Of a DNA stretch of 37,659 bases, positions 23,664-31,764 are shown piece by piece; positions within the stretch are counted from its first letter, which is position 1, and each line of letters begins with the position of its first letter. The notes under the pieces were generated by a model. It saw only the letters and a program-made list of their open reading frames with translations, had not been told where the DNA came from and made no database searches. Source of the DNA: Streptococcus porci DSM 23759 (GTDB lineage Bacteria > Bacillota > Bacilli > Lactobacillales > Streptococcaceae); assembly GCF_000423765.1 (NCBI RefSeq), contig NZ_AUIP01000020.1, positions 1 to 37,659 of the forward strand, in the 5' to 3' direction. The position numbers and the translations under genes are program-made.

Positions 23664-23931
23664 TAACCATATTGAAGAATGATTCTTCTGACAAAATTGT
23701 GATTTCTTGCCCTCCTGCTATTCTGGATATTGCAGCTTCATACTTTTTAGACCGTCTATCTGGTTCAAAAAGATCTAGTTGTTTATGACCTGCAAGAAGA
23801 ATATTTGTTTGAGCAGAGACATATCCTTGAACGATTGCTCCCTTTTTCTCCAGAAAGGTAATCACATCTTGTCGGCTCATTGGTCGTAAACTTCCTGTAA
23901 TCACAACAACCTTACCTGCAACCTCACACAT
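23647..23931 (-). CDS. Stand-alone BRCT-domain protein
   Basis: A 94-residue protein that is almost entirely one BRCT domain: VVVITGSLRPMSRQDVITFL, then KKGAIVQGYVSAQTNILLAG with the conserved Gly/Ala and hydrophobic pattern, and a C-terminal ITILSEESFFNMV. It resembles the BRCT domain at the end of NAD-dependent DNA ligase, without the ligase. It starts 6 bp after the VirB6 gene and shares its transcription unit. In a conjugative element it might bind DNA ends or nicks or recruit host replication proteins, but this is inference. Confidence 0.85.
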   Translation of the reverse strand: MCEVAGKVVVITGSLRPMSRQDVITFLEKKGAIVQGYVSAQTNILLAGHKQLDLFEPDRRSKKYEAAISRIAGGQEITILSEESFFNMVKKSQS

Positions 23932-23936
23932 AGAGC

Positions 23937-26114
23937 TTACTCTTCACTTTCATCAATTTCAGCACCTCTGATATGAGATTGTCCTTGCATACGCTGACCT
24001 GCTTGTTGCATTTGTTGGTTCATGTACTGCATTTGGTTCATTGATTGTTGGAAGTTACGTTTAGGAGTCGTTGAGCCTTCAGGCTTTTTTGGTGCATCAG
24101 GAGTAACATTTGGAAGTGGAGTATTTCCCATAGGTTGCGTAGTATCTCCAGGCGATGGAGTTGGCTCACTAATACCACCAAATGCTTCTCCTGACGGCTC
24201 TGATGGGGTCACTGTAGGATCTGTAATACCGCCACCACTTGGACCACTATCAGTATTGTCAAATGCACCTGAGTCATCTGAGAATAGGCTTTCTCCTCCG
24301 TATTGGCCAGAAGGATTTAAGGTGTAGTTTGCATTTGGATTGATTGTTGAATCAAATCCTGCACGTGGCGGAATTGCATCATTTTTCATGCCTTTATAAA
24401 CAGCATCATGGGCTGCCTGTTCTTTTTGACCTAAGTTATCTGCTATACCACCTGCAAAGTCTTTCGCTTTACCGACAGCCTCTTTACCTGCAAGGTCAGC
24501 AGCACTATACATGTTACTCAAGCCACCTTTGACTGCATTCAAAGCACCTTGATCTTTAGCAGCATTGAAAGCACCTCGAATTCCACCACCAGTTGTTGCC
24601 AGACTATTTCCAAGAACTTTACTTCCTGCTACCATTGCTCCAGGAGCTTTCTTAGCCATATCAAGTCCAAAGCCTCCCATAGCCATAGCTCCGTTACCGA
24701 TAGCTCCAGCACCTGTCGCAAAGGCATTACCCATCATCATCGCTCCAAGCAGTTGTTGGGCTGTATCACTATGACCAGTAGAAACGCCCAGCCAACGTTC
24801 AATCATTGATACCCCTTGCATAGCAGCAAAGAAGACACCAATATAAACAAGTGAAGCCGCAAGACATTGTTCCCACATATTAAGACCATCAAAGAAACCG
24901 CCTGATAATTTTGTAACAGCTGATACTGATAACGTTGGTAAGTCACGTAGGATTTCCAACGTCACACGCATAATCACCACTTCAAAGAAGATACCTGCAA
25001 GAGCACCTCCTATTGTTCGTAGAAGTTCTTTATACTTCTTGGAATTAGACAAGGAAGAATATCCCTGAAGCGGTGAAATCATAGCTTCAATCACAATATC
25101 AAAGCCTGATTTAACCAACTTGATCGACATAGAAATTAAGAGGACAATCAGGATAATGTATTGCATGAACATTCCTATCCAGTTGACCTTATAACGCATA
25201 TAGACTGGTTCAAAGGCATTTAATTCACCTACAATACGGTGCTGTGTAATGGTTTCTACTCCATCTTGATTCGTGTTTAATTTATGTAGGAATAAACCTT
25301 TTATACCAGTGTGCTTCTTTTCCATTTGATCTAATAATCCAGAATTAGAAGCACCATAAGTTGCCCCAAAATCAATTCGTGTCGCAAAGTCAGTAGTGTC
25401 TCGCTTATCAGTGCTATCTGTAATATTATTGACTGGCGTTGAGCCCTCTTTAGGTGGCTTGATATACCCATAATCATCCAAGGGAAAAAGCTCGGTTGAA
25501 AAATCATTATCAATCAATACTTTAAGATCTACCACATTATTTTTCATTGGTTGAATCGCCAAAGATGAATAGTGTTCAGTTCCATCAGGTGCTTCACTAG
25601 ATACGGTTTGAATATTCATTGCATCTTGAGCAATCACCGATGAAACGGATGTTAAAGCCAAAGGTAACACAGCCGTAACCATCGTTACTAGAAGGAAGTT
25701 AGTTATCACCCCTTTGTATTTGACTGGCTTAGTAAAGACACCAGCTATTGCAGAAACAACTAAAATCAAGCTAAATAGTGTTGTTCCTATCACCTGAAAC
25801 CAGAAGAAAAATTGTCCTATAACCGTGTTGTTATCGCCTAAATATCCAAATAAACCAAAAAGCTTAAACATATTATTAAAGACATGTTCTAAACTTGCTG
25901 TAATGGAATACAGGGCTTTGGCTACTGCACCTGGTATATAAGCTAAAAAGGAAAGAAAGGCTGGAGTTGAATCAAGGTAGTTACTCCAATATTTATAAAA
26001 TGAAGCCATCTTTTCTGCATTCTCGCCTGTGATATTCCCATTGGTCTTACCATTGAAATCTAGGAAGCCTGTTTCCAAGGCGTTGACCAAATCGGAATAA
26101 GTATCATATTTCAC
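23937..26114 (-). CDS. VirB6/TraL-like polytopic channel protein
   Basis: A 725-residue membrane protein. It has a soluble N-terminus, hydrophobic helices at about 50-160 (TLFSLILVVSAIAGVFTKPV), an extracellular domain at about 165-305 and a second group of helices at about 310-460 (MQYIILIVLLISMSIKLVKS). A Gly/Ala-rich stretch (about 455-530) precedes a long Pro/Gly/Ser/Gln/Met-rich tail ending in MNQQMQQAGQRMQGQSHIRG. This is the VirB6 layout found in Gram-positive systems. The start is GTG at 26114. The conserved 37-bp module (copy B) lies 37-73 bp upstream, and the BRCT gene follows. Confidence 0.82.
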   Translation of the reverse strand: MKYDTYSDLVNALETGFLDFNGKTNGNITGENAEKMASFYKYWSNYLDSTPAFLSFLAYIPGAVAKALYSITASLEHVFNNMFKLFGLFGYLGDNNTVIGQFFFWFQVIGTTLFSLILVVSAIAGVFTKPVKYKGVITNFLLVTMVTAVLPLALTSVSSVIAQDAMNIQTVSSEAPDGTEHYSSLAIQPMKNNVVDLKVLIDNDFSTELFPLDDYGYIKPPKEGSTPVNNITDSTDKRDTTDFATRIDFGATYGASNSGLLDQMEKKHTGIKGLFLHKLNTNQDGVETITQHRIVGELNAFEPVYMRYKVNWIGMFMQYIILIVLLISMSIKLVKSGFDIVIEAMISPLQGYSSLSNSKKYKELLRTIGGALAGIFFEVVIMRVTLEILRDLPTLSVSAVTKLSGGFFDGLNMWEQCLAASLVYIGVFFAAMQGVSMIERWLGVSTGHSDTAQQLLGAMMMGNAFATGAGAIGNGAMAMGGFGLDMAKKAPGAMVAGSKVLGNSLATTGGGIRGAFNAAKDQGALNAVKGGLSNMYSAADLAGKEAVGKAKDFAGGIADNLGQKEQAAHDAVYKGMKNDAIPPRAGFDSTINPNANYTLNPSGQYGGESLFSDDSGAFDNTDSGPSGGGITDPTVTPSEPSGEAFGGISEPTPSPGDTTQPMGNTPLPNVTPDAPKKPEGSTTPKRNFQQSMNQMQYMNQQMQQAGQRMQGQSHIRGAEIDESEE

Positions 26115-26150
26115 ATAAGGTACCTACTTTCTTTATAAGATACCTCCATC

Positions 26151-26187
26151 ATAAGGGATAATGAAAATTCCTGCGTTAAGCGGACAA
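26151..26187 (-). promoter_or_regulatory. Conserved 37-bp promoter module, copy B (before VirB6)
   Basis: Identical over 37 bp to copy C at 31713-31749. The minus strand begins TTGTCCGCTTAACGCAGGAA and ends CATTATCCCTTAT. It lies between the lipoprotein terminator and the VirB6 start. Confidence 0.68.
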
Positions 26188-26206
26188 GTCATAGGATGTA
26201 TAAAAA

Positions 26207-26225
26207 AAGCCTCATAACGAGACTT
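26207..26225 (-). terminator. Terminator of the lipoprotein gene
   Basis: AAGTCTC/GAGGCTT (one G-U) with loop GTTAT is followed by TTTTTTT on the minus strand. Confidence 0.78.
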
Positions 26226-26231
26226 TTTTGC

Positions 26232-26714
26232 TTATTTAGCTTCACCTGTGAAATTAAAATAACCATCATTAGTATATCCAGTTTCAAACTCAAATATATT
26301 GATTGATTTACCACCTTCTGTTAGAACAACACCATACAACTGATCTCCTACTTTACCCCAAATATCATCTTTATGGTATCCGACGTTAATAATAAAATAG
26401 TGTTTATCTTTTAATTCTGCCTCATGAGATGCCATTATCCCCTTCATAGATTTTGGTAATTTATCTTCAGCAACAACCTCATAATAAACTTCTTCATCTC
26501 CAGACTTCAATTTATGATTCTTCTTATCAAATTCGAGCTCTTGACCCCCTCCAGTGAAAATCAAGCTATCATATCCTGAAAGTTCTGAATACCCTGTATA
26601 ACTATCTTTCAATTCTGTTTTAACAATATCTTCAGCTGATTTTTGACTACAGGCTGCTAGAAGAATAAGCGCAAGACCTAACATCAATAGACTAAACAAT
26701 TTTTTCATTTTCAT
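26232..26714 (-). CDS. Lipoprotein of the conjugative element, function unknown
   Basis: A 160-residue lipoprotein precursor with a basic N-terminus, hydrophobic core and lipobox LAAC (Cys 22). The mature part is small and polar (SQKSAEDIVKTELKDSYTGY) with no recognised domain. It has its own terminator and, because the ribbon-helix-helix gene lies 158 bp upstream, probably its own promoter. Small lipoproteins on conjugative elements are sometimes entry-exclusion or adhesion factors; nothing in this sequence decides between these. Confidence 0.75.
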   Translation of the reverse strand: MKMKKLFSLLMLGLALILLAACSQKSAEDIVKTELKDSYTGYSELSGYDSLIFTGGGQELEFDKKNHKLKSGDEEVYYEVVAEDKLPKSMKGIMASHEAELKDKHYFIINVGYHKDDIWGKVGDQLYGVVLTEGGKSINIFEFETGYTNDGYFNFTGEAK

Positions 26715-26872
26715 AACAACCTTATCCTCAATTTGCTGATTACATTATAACAAATACAGTTTACTTTGTCTAAGGGTACTAAAAAACGGAGCTTACCAAA
26801 ATAAAAATAATTATTTATATAATAATTTTAATAAATATATGAATCGCTTAGTAATCCCTTTTATTTCACCTT

Positions 26873-27115
26873 CTAAGAATCCAATTTATAGTTTTCAATC
26901 CAGTTATCTAAAAAAGTTGAAGCCCCACTATGACCCTCAGCTGCTGCAATTAAATCTAGTTTTTCACGATTTTTTGGTTTTAAAGTGAACGTGTAAGGGT
27001 GTTTTATTTTACCTGGTGGTCTTCCTGCTCGTCTTGTTTTAGTTGATTGAGGTGGTGCTTGGATCTTTTCACCAAGCGATTTCTCAATACGTTCTCTCTT
27101 TGAAGTAAATGCCAT
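26873..27115 (-). CDS. Ribbon-helix-helix protein, probable ParA partner
   Basis: An 80-residue basic protein. A disordered N-terminal arm with an AT-hook-like Arg-rich patch (TRRAGRPPGKIKHP) is followed by YTFTLKPKNREKLDLIAAAE and GASTFLDNWIENYKL, which fits a strand-helix-helix fold. AAGGAG precedes the ATG. It lies just downstream of ParA, separated by 89 bp of AT-rich repeats that could be its binding site. This resembles ParA plus RHH centromere-binding partition pairs. It shares its fold pattern with the protein at 18002. Confidence 0.7.
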   Translation of the reverse strand: MAFTSKRERIEKSLGEKIQAPPQSTKTRRAGRPPGKIKHPYTFTLKPKNREKLDLIAAAEGHSGASTFLDNWIENYKLDS

Positions 27116-27204
27116 CTTTTCTCCTTTTTATTTTGATAGCTATTTTAATCATGATTTATATAACTATTTTTATATTTATTTTAATAACTATTTTAATACA
27201 TTTA
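27116..27204. repeat. AT-rich direct repeats, candidate centromere or operator
   Basis: The 89-bp gap between parA and the RHH gene contains repeats related to TAACTATTTTAATA: GCTATTTTAATC, AACTATTTTTATA, TTATTTTAATAACTATTTTAATAC. The series is irregular. A partition site or RHH operator is likely from the context but is not proven. Confidence 0.45.
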
Positions 27205-28002
27205 TCAACTCTCGTCAATAATAGAAATCATTTGCTCAAGTGTCTCTTGAATCTGTCTGAAAAAAGAGCGATGCACCTGATAAGTCGCTTTATCAGACAT
27301 CATATCAATCATTGTATGATCTTTTGTAATTCTATTAAAAAGTTCTTTATGTGGGATTTGCCCTAAAATATTGACTTCACCATCAATAGCCTGTAATAAT
27401 TCCTTTGATTTTTTAGTATTATGCTTAATCATATTTGGAAGAAAATAGAGCTTAGCAGTTATCAACGATTCACGACTTGGACGAACAATTTCCTGTTTAC
27501 GGTAATTTTCCAAACGAATTTCTAAATTTTCTTTAGCCTCAAAAGCGAAGTCACTTGGAATAAGTGGGCTAATAATAATATGGCTGACTGCAATAGCATT
27601 TCTAGTAGCAATCCCAAAGTCTGGATGACAGTCTATAATAACATAGTCATAATTACCTAGTTTACGAACATCGTATTGATCATCTAACCAGTCATATAAA
27701 AACATATTCTGGTTTGGATTAGTTTCCAGCTGACGTTCAACTTCATCTAATCTCATAGAACCAGGTATTAAATCAATGTTAGGGGCAACAGGTAAGATAT
27801 CTACATTTCCTTGTTTTGTATAGATATTTGCGATAGTTCCGCTCTCTTGGTAAATATCATAATAATGTGTTAGATTACACTGATGATCTTTATCCATAAA
27901 TAAAACCTTAAATCCTCGTCTAGCCAACTCTTGACCTAGTAATAAGGCATTTGTTGTAGCACCTACACCGCCTTTAATTTTTGAAAAAGAAATAATTTTC
28001 AT
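27205..28002 (-). CDS. ParA-family partition ATPase with altered P-loop
   Basis: A 265-residue ParA/Soj-type protein with motif MKIISFSKIKGGVGATTNA in place of the usual KGGVGKTT. The signature Lys (KGG) is present but the P-loop Lys is Ala. Switch II reads DYVIIDCHPDFG, and the Walker A' region MDKDHQCNLT replaces the usual DxDPQ. The ATG at 28002 is chosen because GAGGAG sits 7 bp upstream; the ATG at 28008 is too close to it. It would partition the circular form of the element or position the transfer apparatus (VirC1-like), with the RHH protein as partner. Loss of the Lys suggests altered or no ATP hydrolysis. Confidence 0.82.
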   Translation of the reverse strand: MKIISFSKIKGGVGATTNALLLGQELARRGFKVLFMDKDHQCNLTHYYDIYQESGTIANIYTKQGNVDILPVAPNIDLIPGSMRLDEVERQLETNPNQNMFLYDWLDDQYDVRKLGNYDYVIIDCHPDFGIATRNAIAVSHIIISPLIPSDFAFEAKENLEIRLENYRKQEIVRPSRESLITAKLYFLPNMIKHNTKKSKELLQAIDGEVNILGQIPHKELFNRITKDHTMIDMMSDKATYQVHRSFFRQIQETLEQMISIIDES

Positions 28003-28187
28003 GTCCATGCTCCTCTTTTATTTTATATATTTATTATAATATAAATCATTATTTTTATCAATATTAAAATACATATTTTAATTGTTATTTTTGTAAATAT
28101 TTTTATATTAAGTCAATATTTCATTGCTTATTTGAAATTCATCCAAGGACTTAATAGAGTAAAATTATTATCAAATAGGAGACCCTT
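28003..28187. other. Very AT-rich intergenic stretch with a 20-bp palindrome
   Basis: The region upstream of parA is more than 80% A+T over its first half and includes the perfect palindrome ATTAAAATACATATTTTAAT (28062-28081, centre CA/TA). It must hold the parA promoter. It might also be a partition site or an origin element; nothing further can be shown from sequence. Confidence 0.4.
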
Positions 28188-28271
28188 ATGAATCCATTTA
28201 AACGATTAGATAACCATTATTATTGTTCTATTTTAAAGCCCTTAGAGGTAAACTCTAAGAGCTTTTTCTAA
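28188..28271 (+). CDS. Possible 27-residue small protein on the opposite strand
   Basis: TAGGAG, 6 bp and an ATG open a 27-codon frame (MNPFKRLDNHYYCSILKPLE, then VNSKSFF) ending in TAA. It is one of very few plus-strand signals in the element. A hairpin (28238-28262) followed by TTTTT overlaps its last codons, so a short plus-strand transcript is plausible. The promoter is not clear. It could be a tiny peptide gene, a leader, or chance. Confidence 0.35.
   Translation: MNPFKRLDNHYYCSILKPLEVNSKSFF
28238..28267 (+). terminator. Hairpin-T-run between parA and virD4
   Basis: The 10-bp stem GCCCTTAGAG/CTCTAAGAGC (one mismatch) with a GTAAA loop is followed by TTTTT on the plus strand. On the minus strand it is followed by a shorter TTT, so it may also weakly end the virD4 transcript. 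Confidence 0.6.
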
Positions 28272-28272
28272 G

Positions 28273-31200
28273 TTAGATTACATCATCTACAAAGAAGATA
28301 TCATCATTCTCTTCTTCATCAAAAACATCTGCAATAATAGCATGTGTTAGTTCATCTGGAGAGGTGAACTGAGCTTGAGATAAAGGTTTTGGTTGCTGCT
28401 TTCTTGTAGCTAATTGAGGAGGTTCTCCGTTACTTCTCATACGATCAGTTAGTGCCGTACGCCAATCAATAATTTTATTGAAAGTGCTTTGTGCTCCTAC
28501 TGCTATATCTTGAAGATCAAGCTCTCTATGCTCACTATTTACTGGAATATCAGCCAAGGTCATAGAGTGATCAAATTCATCTTGAAGGAACATATAGCGA
28601 TAAGGGAAAGCTGTCTTCTCATGGAGGAAGATTGGATCGGTTGTTACCTTACGCCCTGCGTTATCTCGACCTTTAACCCCACGGAGAATAACCGCTTCTC
28701 CTTCCTGGAGTTTGGCTAATTGTGTAGGTGTTAGCAATTCTTGCTTAGGATTTTCAATAGACACGTTAGGGTTAGCTTCATCTAAAATATTGCTGGAACG
28801 TCTGCGACGTGTGATTGTCCGTGTTCCTAAATCCTTACTGAAGCGACTATTGGTCTTATCTGATGTGGATTTCACATAAATCTTAAGCGAGCAGTTATCT
28901 TGGATAGTTGCTGCAACGTTCTCTCCGTACTTATCAACCAGTTGTTCCAAGCTTTGAATCCAGAGGTAATAGAGGATGTTCTGGCCAAGACCAATAGAAA
29001 TCTTAGTATCCATGTGGGGGATGGCTGGAATATTGGTAAACTCATCCAGTATATGAAGAATCCGATTGACACATTTACGACCATTAGACAGTGCCAACTC
29101 ATAGTTAGCATTAAATAACTGATCAAGAAATAGAGAGACAATGCTATTGTATTCTGTTCTGTTTGGTGGTGTTACCAGGTAAATCACTTTAGGATTGTCT
29201 GAATAAATCAAGTCAATATCATCTTCCTGAAGAAGATTATCTTCTTGATTATTCAGAACTGTAACCTTGATGTGATCCAGTACAGGTTTCCTCGTGTACT
29301 CATCAAGCTTGATGATTTTTCCACGTTTCTGATAAACTTTTTCAGCTGAGAATTGGAAGGTCTTGTTACGAATAGTTGAATCCCCATTGTTTTCGTGATT
29401 AAAGTCAATGGTTATCAGGAACTGATCAGGTAGTTTAGGTTCAATCACATAGGTGAGATAGCCTTCGCCATCGATTAGAGCTGTTGCTTCTTTCACGTGG
29501 GTAACTTGTCTAGTTGTTTTACCCCAAGCCGATTGACTGGTAATTGTTACCTTAGCAGTCTTATGAGCGTATTCGTTACGCATAGCTACATTAGAACTTG
29601 AGCGAAACTTAACCGATAAGCGACGTGGGAAACCAACTGATTCTAGGTCAATAGAATTTTTAGACGTGAGTTTAGCAATGTTATCTTGCAAGAACAGATT
29701 AATACCAGACATCATGCTAGAGAAAACATTTCCTTTTGTTTCCTCTGAGGCAAAGTCAGATGATCTGAAGTTTAGATCAGCCATATCTCTAAATTTAGAG
29801 AATTTCTCTTGGTTAATCTTACGCAGATTGTCGAAGTAAACCGTTATTTTGGATTTCTTCTTAACCTGCTGATCACGGTCTGGATTTTCAACAATATCTC
29901 CATAATCATTGACAAAGACTTCTTCAGACCCTAAATCAGTCAGAAATTTTGCGATATTACGAACCGTAACTGTATCCCAGGCATCTTTTTCACCATTTTT
30001 AAAGGTTTCATTTGCTCGGTCAATAAGTGCCATGGCAATCGCATTAAAGAGGGAGATCGAGGTATCTTCCCAATATTTGGCATTCCCATTTCCCATACCT
30101 GGTTTTGTTTTACGATAAATCGCTTCAGCAACTGCATTAACACGTGTCTGTGTCTTTTCATAGTAACCCTTTTTTGCTGCATCAATTGCAAGTGCTAGAG
30201 GGTTATAGGACATGGACCAGTCCATATTCTGAAAAGAGAGGACATTAACGTCATATCCACGTCGTCTCATGGTCTTATAAGATGATTGGTAGTGTTCGCC
30301 TTTCGGATCGGCTATAACCATTGATGGTTGAATTTCCGCACGGCTATTCACATCCATCGTCGTAGTGATATGTCCTTCACCTTTCCCCGAACGAGTCATA
30401 CCAATACCAAGCATATTGGTAGTGCTATCATCGATGTAATAATCACCTGAAGCCTTCGCGTAAATCCCTAAAATTCTTTCAGCATTCGTCATATAACGAC
30501 TAAAAGTACGATTTTGCCACAGCATCTGAGAGCCTAAAGTTAGACCTGTAAGATTATTTCTAGTCTCATGCAGAACAGGTATACCACCTTCACCTGGATA
30601 AGTTTCAGTCTTGTTAGGAACCTTCTTATACTGTTGGTGAATTTCTTTGACTGTTGCAAAGCGATCATCACCTTCTTCATTGTGGTTATAGTCTCGATAT
30701 TGCTCAAAGTTTACCCAAGCTGATCGCCAAGCTATCACCAAACCAACCAGAAAGACAGGCACTGCCAGAATTGGAGCAATCACAAATACCTTAGCATTGA
30801 ATAGGTTTTGGATTAGCAAGCTATCGATGTTAAAGGTAACAATCTGACTATTATCTTTCAAGGTCACTACTGAGAAATAAAGGAAGCGGATAGCCGCCCT
30901 TAAAACAGTTACCAGATAGTTCGTCAGGATCAAAGCAATAAAACTAAAGCCTAATCCCATAAATACAAAGCTACGATAGTTTTTAAAGTAGAGCAAGGGT
31001 TTCATTTCCTTGTCAAACCGTTTCCTGTCCTGCTTAATAAACGGTAGCATGTAAACCAAACGAAAAATAAGATTTCCAAACAGTAGGAATACGAAAGAAG
31101 GGACCACTGTGGCAAGTCGCTTGACTAACGACCAAACCATCTCCCCTTTACCCTTTCCAGATGATTTCCAGTCAATATCCTGACGATGCCTCCAAAGGTT

Positions 31201-31422
31201 CAGAAGTTCTTCTTTTTTATGATGAATACGCTTCTTAATGTTATCCCTATCTTTGATCCATCCTTTAATCAGCTGAAAAAAGGTCATCAGCGGTTGATGT
31301 ACTAGCTTATATCCTTGGTAACAAAGATAAGCCAAAAAACCAATCAATAATAAAGCATTAAGTCGGTTCACCTTTGCTAGTTGGACCAAAGTATAAAAAA
31401 TAGCTTCTAACCAACTAAACAT
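28273..31422 (-). CDS. VirD4-type coupling protein with extra internal beta-rich domain
   Basis: A 1049-residue type IV coupling ATPase, much longer than usual VirD4/TraG proteins (about 600-700). Hydrophobic segments lie at about 10-36, 100-128, 152-188 and 212-232. The Walker A motif at 341-349 (GMTRSGKGE) and the Walker B motif at about 789-794 (LHILDEF) are intact, and MVIADPKGEHYQSS follows the first. Between them, residues about 595-705 form an inserted segment rich in alternating hydrophobic/polar residues (AKVTITSQSAWGK, QFLITIDFNHENNG) that looks beta-stranded. Its start overlaps the stop of the preceding small gene by 8 bp. It is the only transfer ATPase in the window with intact motifs. 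Confidence 0.88.
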   Translation of the reverse strand: MFSWLEAIFYTLVQLAKVNRLNALLLIGFLAYLCYQGYKLVHQPLMTFFQLIKGWIKDRDNIKKRIHHKKEELLNLWRHRQDIDWKSSGKGKGEMVWSLVKRLATVVPSFVFLLFGNLIFRLVYMLPFIKQDRKRFDKEMKPLLYFKNYRSFVFMGLGFSFIALILTNYLVTVLRAAIRFLYFSVVTLKDNSQIVTFNIDSLLIQNLFNAKVFVIAPILAVPVFLVGLVIAWRSAWVNFEQYRDYNHNEEGDDRFATVKEIHQQYKKVPNKTETYPGEGGIPVLHETRNNLTGLTLGSQMLWQNRTFSRYMTNAERILGIYAKASGDYYIDDSTTNMLGIGMTRSGKGEGHITTTMDVNSRAEIQPSMVIADPKGEHYQSSYKTMRRRGYDVNVLSFQNMDWSMSYNPLALAIDAAKKGYYEKTQTRVNAVAEAIYRKTKPGMGNGNAKYWEDTSISLFNAIAMALIDRANETFKNGEKDAWDTVTVRNIAKFLTDLGSEEVFVNDYGDIVENPDRDQQVKKKSKITVYFDNLRKINQEKFSKFRDMADLNFRSSDFASEETKGNVFSSMMSGINLFLQDNIAKLTSKNSIDLESVGFPRRLSVKFRSSSNVAMRNEYAHKTAKVTITSQSAWGKTTRQVTHVKEATALIDGEGYLTYVIEPKLPDQFLITIDFNHENNGDSTIRNKTFQFSAEKVYQKRGKIIKLDEYTRKPVLDHIKVTVLNNQEDNLLQEDDIDLIYSDNPKVIYLVTPPNRTEYNSIVSLFLDQLFNANYELALSNGRKCVNRILHILDEFTNIPAIPHMDTKISIGLGQNILYYLWIQSLEQLVDKYGENVAATIQDNCSLKIYVKSTSDKTNSRFSKDLGTRTITRRRRSSNILDEANPNVSIENPKQELLTPTQLAKLQEGEAVILRGVKGRDNAGRKVTTDPIFLHEKTAFPYRYMFLQDEFDHSMTLADIPVNSEHRELDLQDIAVGAQSTFNKIIDWRTALTDRMRSNGEPPQLATRKQQPKPLSQAQFTSPDELTHAIIADVFDEEENDDIFFVDDVI

Positions 31423-31678
31423 GCTGCTTACCTCGAATTTCTTCTAAAAATCGCTTGATTTTCTCACCATAGAAAGTAGAAAAAAGAAAAATCTTAAATT
31501 TCTGTTGAGGTGAAGCAAGTTGGTAGCGTTCCAGGTAAGAACTAACACCATCTTCAATTCCCAGATGAATTGTACATAGGTGGCAGCTTCTTCCTTGCTT
31601 CAGATAATTTTCTATCTGAAGGGAATCTGCCATTAAGTCATCAGATTGATAATCCGTTTGTTGTGTTATCATAAGCAA
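31415..31678 (-). CDS. Small hypothetical protein translationally coupled to VirD4
   Basis: An 87-residue protein with a CxxC pair (SCHLCTIHLG) and a helical C-terminus (LFSTFYGEKIKRFLEEIRG). AAGGG sits at good distance from the TTG at 31678; the ATG two codons later is the alternative start. Its stop codon overlaps the virD4 start, so the two are coupled. I do not recognise a family; a small cytosolic helper of the coupling protein is an inference from position. Confidence 0.65.
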   Translation of the reverse strand: MLMITQQTDYQSDDLMADSLQIENYLKQGRSCHLCTIHLGIEDGVSSYLERYQLASPQQKFKIFLFSTFYGEKIKRFLEEIRGKQHV

Positions 31679-31712
31679 AATTATCCCTTCTAGTTTTTAA
31701 TACACTCCTAGA

Positions 31713-31749
31713 ATAAGGGATAATGAAAATTCCTGCGTTAAGCGGACAA
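31713..31749 (-). promoter_or_regulatory. Conserved 37-bp promoter module, copy C (before the VirD4 unit)
   Basis: Identical to copy B over 37 bp. It lies 35-71 bp upstream of the first gene of the VirD4 unit. A GTTATATAAC palindrome follows 16 bp further upstream. Confidence 0.68.
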
Positions 31750-31764
31750 ATCTAAACAGTAGAC

